Of a stretch of DNA of 35,455 nucleotides, positions 25,159 to 34,767 are shown piece by piece. The DNA is from an uncultured Brachyspira sp. (lineage in GTDB: Bacteria > Spirochaetota > Brachyspiria > Brachyspirales > Brachyspiraceae), in assembly GCA_944392715.1 (NCBI GenBank), contig CALXXQ010000079.1, forward strand, positions 1 through 35,455, given 5' to 3'. Position 1 is the first letter of the stretch. Each line of letters opens with the position of its first letter. The notes beneath the pieces were generated by a model that saw only the letters and a program-made list of their open reading frames with translations, searched no databases and was not told the origin of the DNA. The position numbers were made by a program, and so were the translations under genes.

Positions 25159-25425
25159 GTTTTTGTAAAAATTAAATTACTATTTTATAGTTTTTTTATA
25201 CAACTATATATAGTGAATATTCTCTATATAGTTCTAATAAAATAACTATTGTATGTTGACTTTTTATATACTTACTATATCATTAAATATAGATTATAGT
25301 AAGGTAAATTATATTTATGATAATAAAGTTGCTATATCTATATGATAAATACATTCATAAAATAATATTCAAATTCTGTATAAATCCATTTTATATTTTT
25401 AATAATTTGTGTTAGGGGAAAAATT
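25159..25425. other. Intergenic region upstream of the divergent lipoprotein gene
   Basis: About 267 bp. I see no gene. It contains an AT-only inverted repeat AACTATATA / TATATAGTT (25202-25210, 25225-25233), a TTGACT near 25256 that could be a -35 box without a clear partner, and GGGG at about 25415 as Shine-Dalgarno for the gene at 25426. Confidence 0.4.
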
Positions 25426-26490
25426 ATGCATAAAAAAATTATATTAATAATGTTTATATCTTTAATAATATTAAACTGTTCTGCTGCAATAACAAATCCA
25501 AATTCTGAAAATAAAATTGATATTGGAGATGGAAGTTTTATAAACCCCAATGATACTACTACAACAGAAGAAATAATAATAGATCAGCAAGTAATATCAG
25601 AATTTATAAAAAAACATAATGGAGTTTATTATTCACAATATGAAGATGGCAGTCTTGATGTAAGATATGTAATAGATGGAGATACAATATATAATGGATA
25701 TGGTACACTAATATCTGCAACAACAAAAACATTATTAGGAAATAAACTTCAAATATATATAGAAGGTAAACAAAGCACTGTTTCTGGATACGATATGAAT
25801 GATGAAATGTATACTTTTAATTTCGGAAGCGATGGAAATATTTATCTTTTTGCAAATGCAATACTTCATAAAGAAGTATACTTAGAACAAAAAGGATATA
25901 CTACATTAATTGGAGAAGCTATACCAGAATTAATAACTTATTCAGGAAACTATTATTATTATGATTATGATGACCGCAAAAAATACTATATACTTATAGA
26001 TAATAAAGGACAAATTTATATTGATGATAATTTTGGTATAAATTATTCAAAAGCTGAATTGAGCAATAATGTATTAATAATAACATATACACAAAAACGC
26101 GGAACTTCAGAAAAAGAAGAATTACATTTCTATGACAAAGATGGCGGGCAAAACTATAAATTAATATTCGGAAATACTTGGATTAATAATCAATTACAAT
26201 ATGAAACTTTAAAAAGATATGATTCTTTCAGCACATATATAGGTACATACAGTTCTGCAGATGGATCTACAACTTTAACTATTAAAGCTGAAAAAGTAGA
26301 ACTAACTACAGATACTCTTAGCATACTTGATAGTTATACACCTGTAATTATTGGAAATACTCTAACAATATATAAATATTCTTCAAGATTAGGTACAAAA
26401 GAACATAAAATAATATTCAGTGATGATAAAACAAAGGCAACTTATACCAAACCAGACAATGGAGGTACTGTAGAATTAATCAGACGATAA
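25426..26490 (+). CDS. Lipoprotein of unknown function with repeated beta modules
   Basis: 354 aa. Signal peptide with lipobox IILNC (Cys18), then a Ser/Thr/Asn-rich linker with DTTTTEE. The mature part repeats a beta-rich unit about three or four times, seen as GVYYSQYEDGSLDVRYVIDG, GNYYYYDYDDRKKYYILIDN and GTYSSADGSTTLTIKAEKVE, each followed by a strand ending in LxIY or LIIT and a turn. This looks like a lipocalin- or META-like repeated sheet, similar to many spirochaete outer-surface lipoproteins, but no family is certain. A strong Shine-Dalgarno GGGG precedes the ATG. Likely a single-gene unit. Confidence 0.72.
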   Translation: MHKKIILIMFISLIILNCSAAITNPNSENKIDIGDGSFINPNDTTTTEEIIIDQQVISEFIKKHNGVYYSQYEDGSLDVRYVIDGDTIYNGYGTLISATTKTLLGNKLQIYIEGKQSTVSGYDMNDEMYTFNFGSDGNIYLFANAILHKEVYLEQKGYTTLIGEAIPELITYSGNYYYYDYDDRKKYYILIDNKGQIYIDDNFGINYSKAELSNNVLIITYTQKRGTSEKEELHFYDKDGGQNYKLIFGNTWINNQLQYETLKRYDSFSTYIGTYSSADGSTTLTIKAEKVELTTDTLSILDSYTPVIIGNTLTIYKYSSRLGTKEHKIIFSDDKTKATYTKPDNGGTVELIRR

Positions 26491-26531
26491 ATATATAATT
26501 CCAAGTACATAATTTTTAATAAAATTTACAA

Positions 26532-26560
26532 TTGAAAAAAAAATTATTATATGGTATTAT
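26532..26560 (+). promoter_or_regulatory. Promoter of the 74-aa gene and the downstream kinase
   Basis: TTGAAA (26532-26537), 17-bp spacer, TATTAT (26555-26560), then GGAG about 8 bases before the ATG at 26589. Confidence 0.45.
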
Positions 26561-26588
26561 TAAAAAATATATCATTGGAGTAATATAT

Positions 26589-26813
26589 ATGAGAAGAGGG
26601 AAAAAGAATCCATTTCAGAAAGAAATTGAAAGGAAATTTGGTAATAGCGGATTTGAACTTAATTCTTTTATGTCTGGCGGTAAAAAAATGAAAGTTACCA
26701 AAGAAGAAATAGAAGATAGATATGATATAACTTTAGATCAATTTGCCTACTTTGCTCAAGTTGCTGGTTATAAGGTACTGGCTGACAGTAAATCTCTTAT
26801 TATATTTAAATAA
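26589..26813 (+). CDS. Small conserved-looking protein of unknown function
   Basis: 74 aa, MRRGKKNPFQKEIERKFG at the start. The start at 26589 was chosen over an upstream in-frame TTG (26532) because GGAG stands at the right distance and because the TTG overlaps the predicted promoter. The N-terminal half is basic, with a KKMKVTKEEIEDRYDITLD segment; the C-terminal part (FAYFAQVAGYKVLADSKSLIIF) forms a probable helix-strand unit. It is followed after 9 bp by the PdxY-like kinase and is probably co-transcribed with it. No family recognised. Confidence 0.6.
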   Translation: MRRGKKNPFQKEIERKFGNSGFELNSFMSGGKKMKVTKEEIEDRYDITLDQFAYFAQVAGYKVLADSKSLIIFK

Positions 26814-26822
26814 TAGTAAAAT

Positions 26823-27638
26823 ATGAATAATAAAAATAATTTCAATGTATTGCTTCTTAATGATTTATGTTCATATGGTAAAGCATCTTTAACTGTCAAT
26901 ATACCTGTATTATCATATTTTGGAATAAAAGTTTCTCCGCTTATAAGTGTAATACTATCAAATCATACTGCATTTGAATCTTTCTGTGCTTTCGATTTAA
27001 CTAATGAATTAGAAAGAATTGTTGAAGAATTAAAAAAAAGAAATCCAAAATTTGATGCTTTTTATGTTGGATGGATATCTTCAGGAAAACAGCCGTCTAT
27101 CGTAATAGATATAATAAAACATTTTAATATTAATACTATTTTAATAGACCCTATACTTGGAGATAATGGAAAACTCTATCCTTCTATGTCAAATGAGCAT
27201 GTAAACTCTATGAAAGAAATAATAAAATATGCTGACATAGCAACTCCTAATATAACAGAGCTTGCAATACTATTAGATAAAGATCCTTCAAAAAGTTATA
27301 CAGAAAAAGAAGTAGAAGAAATGGCTAAAGAACTTTCAGAAATAGGTCCTAAAACTGTAATAGTTACAAGCGTATTAAAAGATGAAAATATAGGATGTTT
27401 ATGCTATGAAAATAATAATATAATAACAAGCTATTATCCAAAAATAGATATAAGTATTCCAGGCACAGGAGATGCTTTTGGCTCTTCATTATTAGGATAT
27501 ATATTAAAAGGCGACAGTATAGAAAATGCTTTAAAAAAAGCAACTAAATTTATATATAATGCAGTTGAAGCTTCTGTAAAAGATAATGATGACAGAGTTT
27601 ATGGGATATCTATAGAAAAAAGACTTAATTTACTTTAA
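26823..27638 (+). CDS. Pyridoxal/pyridoxamine kinase, PdxY-like (ribokinase fold)
   Basis: 271 aa. It begins VLLLNDLCSYGKASLTVNIP, like PdxK/PdxY and ThiD proteins, with SNHTAFESF as the substrate-lid segment, IDPILGDNGKLYP and ADIATPNITELAILL in the middle, and the anion-hole motif PGTGDAFGSSLLG with the catalytic Asp near residue 217. The enzyme should phosphorylate the 5'-hydroxyl of pyridoxal or pyridoxamine with ATP in the vitamin B6 salvage pathway. PdxY-type kinases usually have 280-290 aa, so this is slightly short. There is no Shine-Dalgarno before ATG 26823, which suggests coupling with the small gene in front. Substrate could be another hydroxymethyl compound. Confidence 0.82.
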   Translation: MNNKNNFNVLLLNDLCSYGKASLTVNIPVLSYFGIKVSPLISVILSNHTAFESFCAFDLTNELERIVEELKKRNPKFDAFYVGWISSGKQPSIVIDIIKHFNINTILIDPILGDNGKLYPSMSNEHVNSMKEIIKYADIATPNITELAILLDKDPSKSYTEKEVEEMAKELSEIGPKTVIVTSVLKDENIGCLCYENNNIITSYYPKIDISIPGTGDAFGSSLLGYILKGDSIENALKKATKFIYNAVEASVKDNDDRVYGISIEKRLNLL

Positions 27639-27667
27639 TTTCTATATTATTATATAAATATTAATTA

Positions 27668-30421
27668 TCATTCTAATATTTTATTTTGTAAATAGCTTAT
27701 TTCATTAAGCAATACACTTCTAGCTTCAAAATCTTTTCCCCATACAGCTTTATTTAAAGCAGTTTCATAATTATTCAATGCTTCTTTAAGTAAACTATTA
27801 GTATTTCTATCTATATATTTTTCTGCTCTAGCTCTATAAATTTTACCTAATAATTCATAACCGCTATAATCATCAGGAGTTAATGCTAAATAATTCAAAG
27901 CATAAGTTTCTGCATTAGCATCGTTTTTGAAATTATTCAAATATACTAAAGCAGCTCTATAATTTGCCGCAGCATAATTTTTATTCATTTTAAGTACTGT
28001 TTCATAATCGCTTAATGCAGATTTAGTATTACCCATAACTTCATTAATATATCCTCTTTGATATATATAATTTAAATTATAAGCATCAATAGATAAAGCA
28101 TTTCCTATAGATTTCAATGCTTCATTATAGTTTCCAAGTTTAGTATATAGTTTTGATAAAGCATAATGTACATCAGCATTATTGACATTTTCATTAATCA
28201 ATTTTGAAATCTCATCAGATGAAGAATTATTATTTTCTAAATTAATAAAGCTTTCTGCTATATATACAGGATTAACAGTAAGATATTTAGAAGCTCTATT
28301 ATAACAATAAATAGAATACCCATATAAATGAGCCTTATTATATTCTCTTCCTAATAATAAATCCTTTCCCCCATTAACATTAATATAATCAGTAATATTA
28401 TTAATTATATTAAATCCTTCTAAATTATATTCTCTAATATACGCTTCTGCTAATTTTATTCTATTTTCTATATACGCAGGTGCTATTCTTAAAACCTCTT
28501 TCATAGTAACAGATAATCTTACATAAGCATCTGTATTATCATATGAACCAATAGAGCTCAAATATGAATCTACATCCATTTCATTTTTGATTGCTATTGC
28601 ATCATAATTACTTCTATTTCTTCTAAAAGCCAAAGAAACCGTTTTATATGCCTCTTCATATTTTTTATTATCATATAAATAAGCAGCATATAATCCATAT
28701 GTTGTTGATTCTATTTGCTTTATATAAGCAATATCATAATTTTTATTTCTTAAATCAGATATATAAGCTAATGCCTCATCAAATTGATTAAATCTTATAA
28801 ACTCAAATATTCTGTCAGTAACTAAATTTAAATGTAATTTTAATTCCTCTTCCCAATACTCAGTAGCTCTTATATCCAAAGCATCTCTCTCTTTTTGATA
28901 AGCTGAAGTATCAATATCTGAAGCTCTAATTGATAATAATCTTCTAAGTAAAAAAACATTATTAACACTTATAATATTAGCATTAAAAGCTTCTTTTAAT
29001 ACATCTATAGCTTTATCTATGGAACCTAAATTATTATAAGCATCAGCAATATATCCTATTCTAATCTGCTCTTCATTTCCTTCAAATCTGTAAATAGAAA
29101 GCATCTGCATAAGATCAACATAATAATTTTTTTGCTTAAGCTCAGCAGCCTTATCCAATATTTTATTGCATTCTATACTGTTTAATAATTTATTAGCATT
29201 ATCTTTATATAATTCTACCGATTTTAATAATTTAGAAGCTTCATCATATCTTTTTTGTCTTATTAAACTTTCTCCATAATTAATTTTATTTTCATCAGAA
29301 ATATTATATAAATTTATAATCTGAGATATTATTTTATCAGGATAATAACTATAACCCGCATCATAAAGCATAGAAGCAAATGTTTCATACAATCTTGGCT
29401 TATTATAAGTATATTCTAATCCTCTCTCCAATATTTTTATAGCTTCAGTTTCATTTTTCTCATAAAGATATATTTGAGCTAATATAGCATAAGCCTCATC
29501 AAAATCCTTTACAGATGAAATTAATTTAGTTAATGTCCTTTTCGCATTATTATAATCTTCCATACCAAAATATGTTTTACCAATAGCCACAGTTATTTCA
29601 GGATAATCCAAAGAGTATGAAGATATATTCTGTAATATATTCATAGCATTATTATAATCTTTAGATAAAAAGCTTTTATTCCATATTTCAATTTCTCTTT
29701 TTACAGTTGCATTACTTATCTTTGTCTGAACTCTAATTTTATCATCATTATTTGTATATCTTACTCTTTTATAATTATTTATAGCTTCATTATATTGTTT
29801 ATTTAATAAGTTTAAATCTCCAAATCCTTCATTAGCATATGAAGTGTTTTCTTTTATACATGCATTGAAATAATAATCAGCACTTTTTACATCGCCGTTT
29901 TTCAAAGAAGAATTACCTGCCAAAAATAACCAATAAGGATTATTAGTTGTTTTGTATGCTGTTATACATGATTTCAAAGAAGATTCATATTCATTAATAG
30001 TATCAAAAAACTCGAAGATAATACCATAAACCTTATCATAATTTTGAGCATCTATATATAATGATAAAAGTTTATTAAAATCTAAAGAAGCATAATATAA
30101 GTCTGCCCTTCTAAAATATGAAAGACCTCTTAAATAATATATTTCATAATAATCTGTATAATTAGTTTCTAATGAATTGCATAAACTAATTGCTTCAAAA
30201 AAATTACCGCTTTCTATAAATTTTCTAACTTTATCTAATTCTATATTTAAATTATGCTGTGCATCTGCATTTAAAGTAATTTTATTTGTATTTATTGATA
30301 TGCTTTCTAAAGTAATATTTATATTTCTATCACTCATTGCTGTATGATATTGTAAAATATCCCTAGAATATGCCGAAATATATATAAAGAAAATTATAAA
30401 TAAAATTTTATTTATTTTCAT
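27668..30421 (-). CDS. Large exported TPR-repeat protein
   Basis: 917 aa. Signal peptide (MKINKILFIIFFIYISAYSRD, cleavage after AYS), then TPR units along almost the whole chain. Clear ones are ISLCNSLETNYTDYYEIYYL, EAYAILAQIYLYEKNETEAI, ALSKLYTKLGNYNEALKSIG and NYAAANYRAALVYL. No enzymatic domain is visible. Shine-Dalgarno AAGGAT precedes ATG 30421. Periplasmic or outer-membrane-associated TPR proteins of this size act as scaffolds for envelope assembly, export or polysaccharide production; which applies here is not shown. It is divergent from the glycosyltransferase gene and convergent with the kinase gene. Confidence 0.82.
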   Translation of the reverse strand: MKINKILFIIFFIYISAYSRDILQYHTAMSDRNINITLESISINTNKITLNADAQHNLNIELDKVRKFIESGNFFEAISLCNSLETNYTDYYEIYYLRGLSYFRRADLYYASLDFNKLLSLYIDAQNYDKVYGIIFEFFDTINEYESSLKSCITAYKTTNNPYWLFLAGNSSLKNGDVKSADYYFNACIKENTSYANEGFGDLNLLNKQYNEAINNYKRVRYTNNDDKIRVQTKISNATVKREIEIWNKSFLSKDYNNAMNILQNISSYSLDYPEITVAIGKTYFGMEDYNNAKRTLTKLISSVKDFDEAYAILAQIYLYEKNETEAIKILERGLEYTYNKPRLYETFASMLYDAGYSYYPDKIISQIINLYNISDENKINYGESLIRQKRYDEASKLLKSVELYKDNANKLLNSIECNKILDKAAELKQKNYYVDLMQMLSIYRFEGNEEQIRIGYIADAYNNLGSIDKAIDVLKEAFNANIISVNNVFLLRRLLSIRASDIDTSAYQKERDALDIRATEYWEEELKLHLNLVTDRIFEFIRFNQFDEALAYISDLRNKNYDIAYIKQIESTTYGLYAAYLYDNKKYEEAYKTVSLAFRRNRSNYDAIAIKNEMDVDSYLSSIGSYDNTDAYVRLSVTMKEVLRIAPAYIENRIKLAEAYIREYNLEGFNIINNITDYINVNGGKDLLLGREYNKAHLYGYSIYCYNRASKYLTVNPVYIAESFINLENNNSSSDEISKLINENVNNADVHYALSKLYTKLGNYNEALKSIGNALSIDAYNLNYIYQRGYINEVMGNTKSALSDYETVLKMNKNYAAANYRAALVYLNNFKNDANAETYALNYLALTPDDYSGYELLGKIYRARAEKYIDRNTNSLLKEALNNYETALNKAVWGKDFEARSVLLNEISYLQNKILE

Positions 30422-30491
30422 ATCAAATCCTTATTTATTACTTAATTATATCGGAATGGAATTTGGTATATTTTAATTGTATGAGTAAAAA

Positions 30492-31571
30492 ATGAAAGAA
30501 ATAATAATATTGATATCGAATGCAAATGATATAAAAAATAAATCTAATCAGTTTATGTTATACATGCTGGATCATTTTTATAAAGCAGGAATAAGAATAA
30601 CTGTATTCTCAAAATCATTTCCAAAGAATTTTCCAGCCTATATAGCAAGGAAACATTTATCAACATTATTTTTAAAAAAATCAGCAAAAGATGTAGCAAA
30701 TATGTCTGAAAATTCTGATGCAATAATAGCAATAGATTTTCCTATGAATATAATAGCATCTATGGCTAAAAATATTCTAATAAAAAAGAAATTAAATAAA
30801 TTGCCAGTAATAGTATGGTATGCACTTAATTTTCAAAACCATTTATATTTTCAGGAAAAAGAATGCAAAAAAAATAATCTTATAGATAAAGTACTTATAA
30901 AACTAGATTATGAACATACTTATAATATTGATATAATAATATGCGGAAGCAGCAAAATAAAAGAAAGATTATTATATCTGCATAAAGATATAAAAAATAT
31001 AAGCGTAATACAGCCTTATTTTTCTCCTTATATTTTCATAAATAATACTGACAGAGAAAAAGATAAATCAATAGTAATGTTTTATAATAAAGAAGATAGT
31101 ATTTTCAAGTGCACAGCTGCTTATGCACAATACATAAAAGAAAGCGATGATATATATAAATTAAAAATCATAGGTTATGATAAAGAATTAAAAGAAAATA
31201 TTGATAAATTATCAATAAATGATTATGTAGAGTTTATAGATGAAGATGATGTTTCAAATATAGGAAAAGAAATAGAAACTTCAAATGCTATGATAATACA
31301 TAATATAAAAGATTCTTTTTATACACAATTAATAGCAGCTTGGCATTATAAAACTCTGCCTATAATAGACGCTAAAAGCTCATCTGCTGAAATAGTTTCT
31401 GATGATAAAAATGCTTTAATATATGATTCCAAAAATCCAATATCAATAATATCTAAAATAAAAAAAATGGCTGAAAATAAAAAATCATATGATTTATATA
31501 TGTCTTCAATAGATGAAATGCAAAATACAAATGAAATATTGGAGCTAATAGGAAATTTTCATGCTAATTAA
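30492..31571 (+). CDS. GT-B fold glycosyltransferase, probable GT4-like
   Basis: 359 aa. Two Rossmann-like halves are visible: an N-terminal half with FMLYMLDHFYKAGIRITVFS and IVWYALNFQNHLYFQE, and a C-terminal half from about residue 190 (SIVMFYNKEDSIFK, KLKIIGYDKELKENIDKL, VEFIDEDDVSNIGKEIE, IIHNIKDSFYTQLIAAWHY, PIIDAKSSSAEIVSDDKNAL). The order matches GT4-type retaining glycosyltransferases, but the usual E-x7-E motif is poorly preserved (SSSAEIVSD stands in its place). No membrane segment. Sugar donor and acceptor unknown; a role in lipooligosaccharide or other surface glycan synthesis is plausible. The Shine-Dalgarno is weak. Confidence 0.72.
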   Translation: MKEIIILISNANDIKNKSNQFMLYMLDHFYKAGIRITVFSKSFPKNFPAYIARKHLSTLFLKKSAKDVANMSENSDAIIAIDFPMNIIASMAKNILIKKKLNKLPVIVWYALNFQNHLYFQEKECKKNNLIDKVLIKLDYEHTYNIDIIICGSSKIKERLLYLHKDIKNISVIQPYFSPYIFINNTDREKDKSIVMFYNKEDSIFKCTAAYAQYIKESDDIYKLKIIGYDKELKENIDKLSINDYVEFIDEDDVSNIGKEIETSNAMIIHNIKDSFYTQLIAAWHYKTLPIIDAKSSSAEIVSDDKNALIYDSKNPISIISKIKKMAENKKSYDLYMSSIDEMQNTNEILELIGNFHAN

Positions 31572-31590
31572 AAATAATGATATTAAATAA

Positions 31591-31618
31591 AAAAAAGGAG
31601 ATTAAAAAATCTCCTTTT
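31591..31618. terminator. Bidirectional intrinsic terminator between the glycosyltransferase and dnaJ
   Basis: Perfect 11-bp stem AAAAGGAGATT, AAAA loop, AATCTCCTTTT. The minus strand has a T-run of about eight after the stem, serving dnaJ (stop at 31639); the plus strand has four T, serving the glycosyltransferase (stop at 31571). Confidence 0.8.
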
Positions 31619-31638
31619 AATATATCTAATTATTTAAA

Positions 31639-32772
31639 TTACCAATTTGTTCTATTAGGTTTTCTTAATTTAGGCTCATCATTTGCAGGCATAACTTTTT
31701 TAAGCTCATTAAATAACTTTTTTTCTTCAGAAGATAATTTAGATGAAACGTCTATATTAACTATAACAAATAAATCTCCTCTTCCAGACCTATTTATATG
31801 AGCAGCACCGCTTCCTTTTAATTTGAATACCTGACCGCTATTAGTACCAGCTGGTATTTTTATTTTTAATTTTTTATTATCTAAAGTTTGTATATAAATT
31901 TCAGCACCCAAAGCTGCCTGTGCTATATTAATGCCGACTTCTGTTATTAAATCTATACCATCTCTTACAAAATAAGGATGCGGACTAACATGTATATATA
32001 AATATAAATCTCCTGCTACTCCTCCGCCTATAGCCTCACCTTCTCCGCTTACCCTAAGCTGAGTATTATCATCAATACCTTTTGGTATATTAACAGATAT
32101 AGTTTTAGTTTTCTTAACAGTACCAGTACCTCGGCAATTTTTACATGGAGTTGTTACTATAGAACCGCTTCCATTACATCTGCTGCAAGTTCTTCTAACA
32201 CTGAAAAAGCCTTGAGCCATTCTTACCTCTCCGCTTCCTCCGCAAGTAGGACAAGTCTGAGTTTTAGTTCCAGGTTCTGCACCAGTACCATGACAAATAT
32301 CACAAGTATCATTTTTATCCAATTTGATTTCCATCTTTTTACCGAAAACCGCATCTTCTAAAGATAATGTAACATCATGTCTTATATCATTACCTCTTCT
32401 TTGAGACCTAGATCCCCTTCCAGAAAATCCTCCTCCAAAAAATGAACTGAATATATCATCTAAATCTCCAAATCCGCCTGAACCTCCGCCAAACATTGAA
32501 GAGAAGTCAAAACCGCCTCTGCCATATGCATCAGCAAAATCGCTATGAACTCCTTGAAAACCAAATTGATCATACTGAGAACGTTTCTTCTCATCTGATA
32601 AAATTTCATAGGCTTCTGTAGCTTCTTTAAATTTATCTTCAGCTTCTTTATTTCCAGGATTTCTGTCTGGGTGATACTGCATAGCCAATTTTCTATATGC
32701 TTTTTTTATCTCATCACTAGTAGCAGTCTTTGCCACACCCAATACTTCATAATAATCTCTTTTTTCTGCCAT
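31639..32772 (-). CDS. dnaJ: Chaperone DnaJ (Hsp40)
   Basis: 377 aa, full length. The J-domain (1-70) has the HPD motif in [11 protein letters not shown]; a Gly/Phe-rich stretch follows (about 75-125, [19 protein letters not shown]). Four CxxCxGxG zinc repeats are visible ([32 protein letters not shown]), then the two beta-sandwich client-binding domains and a short dimerisation tail. DnaJ delivers unfolded proteins to DnaK and stimulates its ATPase. Neither dnaK nor grpE is adjacent. It stands 37 bp after a mini J-protein gene, so the two may share a transcript. GAGGAT serves as Shine-Dalgarno. A terminator follows. Confidence 0.97.
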   Translation of the reverse strand: MAEKRDYYEVLGVAKTATSDEIKKAYRKLAMQYHPDRNPGNKEAEDKFKEATEAYEILSDEKKRSQYDQFGFQGVHSDFADAYGRGGFDFSSMFGGGSGGFGDLDDIFSSFFGGGFSGRGSRSQRRGNDIRHDVTLSLEDAVFGKKMEIKLDKNDTCDICHGTGAEPGTKTQTCPTCGGSGEVRMAQGFFSVRRTCSRCNGSGSIVTTPCKNCRGTGTVKKTKTISVNIPKGIDDNTQLRVSGEGEAIGGGVAGDLYLYIHVSPHPYFVRDGIDLITEVGINIAQAALGAEIYIQTLDNKKLKIKIPAGTNSGQVFKLKGSGAAHINRSGRGDLFVIVNIDVSSKLSSEEKKLFNELKKVMPANDEPKLRKPNRTNW

Positions 32773-32809
32773 TTTATTATATCCTCATATATAAAAATTT
32801 ATCTGTAAA

Positions 32810-33100
32810 TTATTTTCTTTTTCTGCTGATTATTAAACCTAATCCAATACCCAAAACGGCTAATCCGCCTGCCAAATATTTATTAGATGCTAAATATTGA
32901 ATATTATATTTCATTCGCTTTTCTATATTAGATAAAATTTCATAAGCTTCATTTACATCTATAAATACACGATTAGCATTATCGTCCCCTGAATTTCTAT
33001 CAGGATGATATTTCATAGCTAATTCTCTATAAGATTTTTTTATTTTTTCTTCACTTGCAAACATATTAACATTGAGTATTTTATAATAATCTTTTTCCAT
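32810..33100 (-). CDS. Tail-anchored mini J-domain protein
   Basis: 96 aa. A complete J-domain (residues 1-68) with HPD in MKYHPDRNSGD is followed directly by a single membrane span (about 75-91, LAGGLAVLGIGLGLIIS) and a basic tail RKRK. There is no Gly/Phe region, zinc domain or client-binding domain. This layout suggests a J-protein that recruits DnaK to the cytoplasmic membrane, perhaps near a translocon or other membrane client. It lies just upstream of full-length dnaJ, with AAGGAT as Shine-Dalgarno. The first residues of both J-domains are similar, but local duplication is not required by the data. Confidence 0.85.
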   Translation of the reverse strand: MEKDYYKILNVNMFASEEKIKKSYRELAMKYHPDRNSGDDNANRVFIDVNEAYEILSNIEKRMKYNIQYLASNKYLAGGLAVLGIGLGLIISRKRK

Positions 33101-33149
33101 AAAAATATCCTTATATTATATATCTAAAAAAAAAATCATCAATATAATT

Positions 33150-33842
33150 TCATTTATCAAAAAACATCAAACTTTCAACTATCAAAAGCAAAGCAGATGA
33201 AATCCATATAGACCTAATACCAATTATATTAGTAAACAAAGTTCCCAAAAAAGCTCCGAAAGCAAAAGAAGATAATATTATAATATACATTAATCCTTTT
33301 TTTAATCCTGCTTTATCTCTATCAAATAAAAACTTAAATAAATTCTCTGAAGCCGATCTTAAATTTCCTGTACACATATTTGTAACATAAGAAAGCCCTT
33401 CTACTTTATTAAATGTTATCATAAAAATTGCTGACATAAAAGATATGCAGCTTATAACTATCGTATCAGAAAATGATTCAGGCAATAAACCTACAATAAA
33501 TAATACAATAGAATGTATTAATATAATAACATATTCAAATTCAATTACCTTTCTTTTATTCAAAATCTTTTTTACATACAAAGCAAAAAAAATACCAATG
33601 ACAAAAATTATAATAGATATTAAATAATGCCAAGTATATTTAAATTGTCTTTTTGCCAAACCTATAGAAAGAAATATTATATTTCCTGTCTGAGCATATG
33701 CAAATATTCCTCCTCTTGTTATATATGTATATGCATCAACAAAACCTCCTACCATTGTAAGTATAGAAGCTATATATATTGTTTCTGTTGTATGTATTGA
33801 TTCATTTTTTCTTTTTATAAAATTAATAAAACTATTTTTCAC
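33150..33842 (-). CDS. DUF1275 (YoaK-type) integral membrane protein
   Basis: 230 aa from a GTG start at 33842, with AAGG about nine bases upstream. The segment GGFVDAYTYITRGGIFAYAQTGNI near residues 32-55 is the DUF1275 family signature, and six or so membrane spans follow in the usual pattern. The N-terminal region MKNSFINFIKRKNESI is positively charged and cytoplasmic. Family function is unknown; relatives occur widely in bacteria, and transport has been suggested without proof. It runs in the same direction as the J-protein genes, with 49 bp between, but no clear reason for a shared function is visible. Confidence 0.85.
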   Translation of the reverse strand: MKNSFINFIKRKNESIHTTETIYIASILTMVGGFVDAYTYITRGGIFAYAQTGNIIFLSIGLAKRQFKYTWHYLISIIIFVIGIFFALYVKKILNKRKVIEFEYVIILIHSIVLFIVGLLPESFSDTIVISCISFMSAIFMITFNKVEGLSYVTNMCTGNLRSASENLFKFLFDRDKAGLKKGLMYIIILSSFAFGAFLGTLFTNIIGIRSIWISSALLLIVESLMFFDK

Positions 33843-33998
33843 TTATTTGCCTTATTTTTATTGCAAATATTATAACATAAAAAAGATTTTTTTTAATTAA
33901 TAAAATAAAAAATAAATTTTAATTTAAACTTAAGAATATTATAACACTCATTAATTTTATAATATTACTCTAAATAGTCAAAGAACAAAAAACTAAAG

Positions 33999-34613
33999 CT
34001 ACTCAATAGCTCCATAACTTCTTAACAATTCAGCAATTTCCATATTTCCTTTTATTAAAGCCGAATTTAAAGCAACACTGTCTACGGCATTAGCTCCTAA
34101 TTCTATTAATAATTTAACAGCATCTAAATGCCCATTAGATGAAGCAGCACTTAAAACATCACTCTCTGTAACATCAGCACCTTTATCAACCAAATATCTA
34201 ATCATTTCTAAATCACCATTTAAAGCAGCATAATATAAAGCATCGCTCTTTTTCATATCGGATCCATTTTCTATCAATGATTTAATTATTTCTGTATATC
34301 CGTTTTTTGAAACAAATCTCAAAAGATCTTCATCATCTTTAACATCTGTTCCAGATTCTATTAATAATTTAGATATAGCAAAATCTTCATAAAATAAAGC
34401 ATTCATTAAAGCCGTATTATCATAACCATCTTTTTTATTTACATCAGCCCCATTTTCTATTAATAATTTTACCATTTCAAAACTTCTATTTTCTACAGCA
34501 TACATCAAAACAGTTTTACCATTTTCATATTCTGCCTCTAAATCTACACCTGACTCTATTAAAAATTTTACTTTTACTAAATCATTATTTTTAATAGCTT
34601 CTAATAATTCCAT
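33999..34613 (-). CDS. Ankyrin-repeat protein
   Basis: 204 aa, six to seven ankyrin repeats from end to end. Canonical 33-residue units (GKTVLMYAVENRSFEMVKLL, NTALMNALFYEDFAISKLLI) alternate with shorter ones lacking the first beta-hairpin (SDALYYAALNGDLEMIRYLV, SDVLSAASSNGHLDAVKLLI). No signal peptide or other domain. Shine-Dalgarno AGGAG stands upstream of ATG 34613. Ankyrin stacks bind other proteins; the partner is unknown. It is preceded by a second ankyrin gene on the same strand with 154 bp between, which is probably a paralogue. Confidence 0.85.
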   Translation of the reverse strand: MELLEAIKNNDLVKVKFLIESGVDLEAEYENGKTVLMYAVENRSFEMVKLLIENGADVNKKDGYDNTALMNALFYEDFAISKLLIESGTDVKDDEDLLRFVSKNGYTEIIKSLIENGSDMKKSDALYYAALNGDLEMIRYLVDKGADVTESDVLSAASSNGHLDAVKLLIELGANAVDSVALNSALIKGNMEIAELLRSYGAIE

Positions 34614-34767
34614 TGTTTGAATACTCCTAAATTAGTATTACTGAAAATTTTTAAGTTTATAAAAATATATTTTGTACGATTTTACTGCAAAATATATAAT
34701 ATAAAAAATAGAAAATTATTTTTTACTATATTTATTATAAATATTTATAAATGTAAAAATAATAATT

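Noticed and set aside
25202..25233. Inverted repeat AACTATATA / TATATAGTT as an operator
   Set aside because: Only A/T with one C/G pair per arm; such palindromes are expected by chance in this composition.
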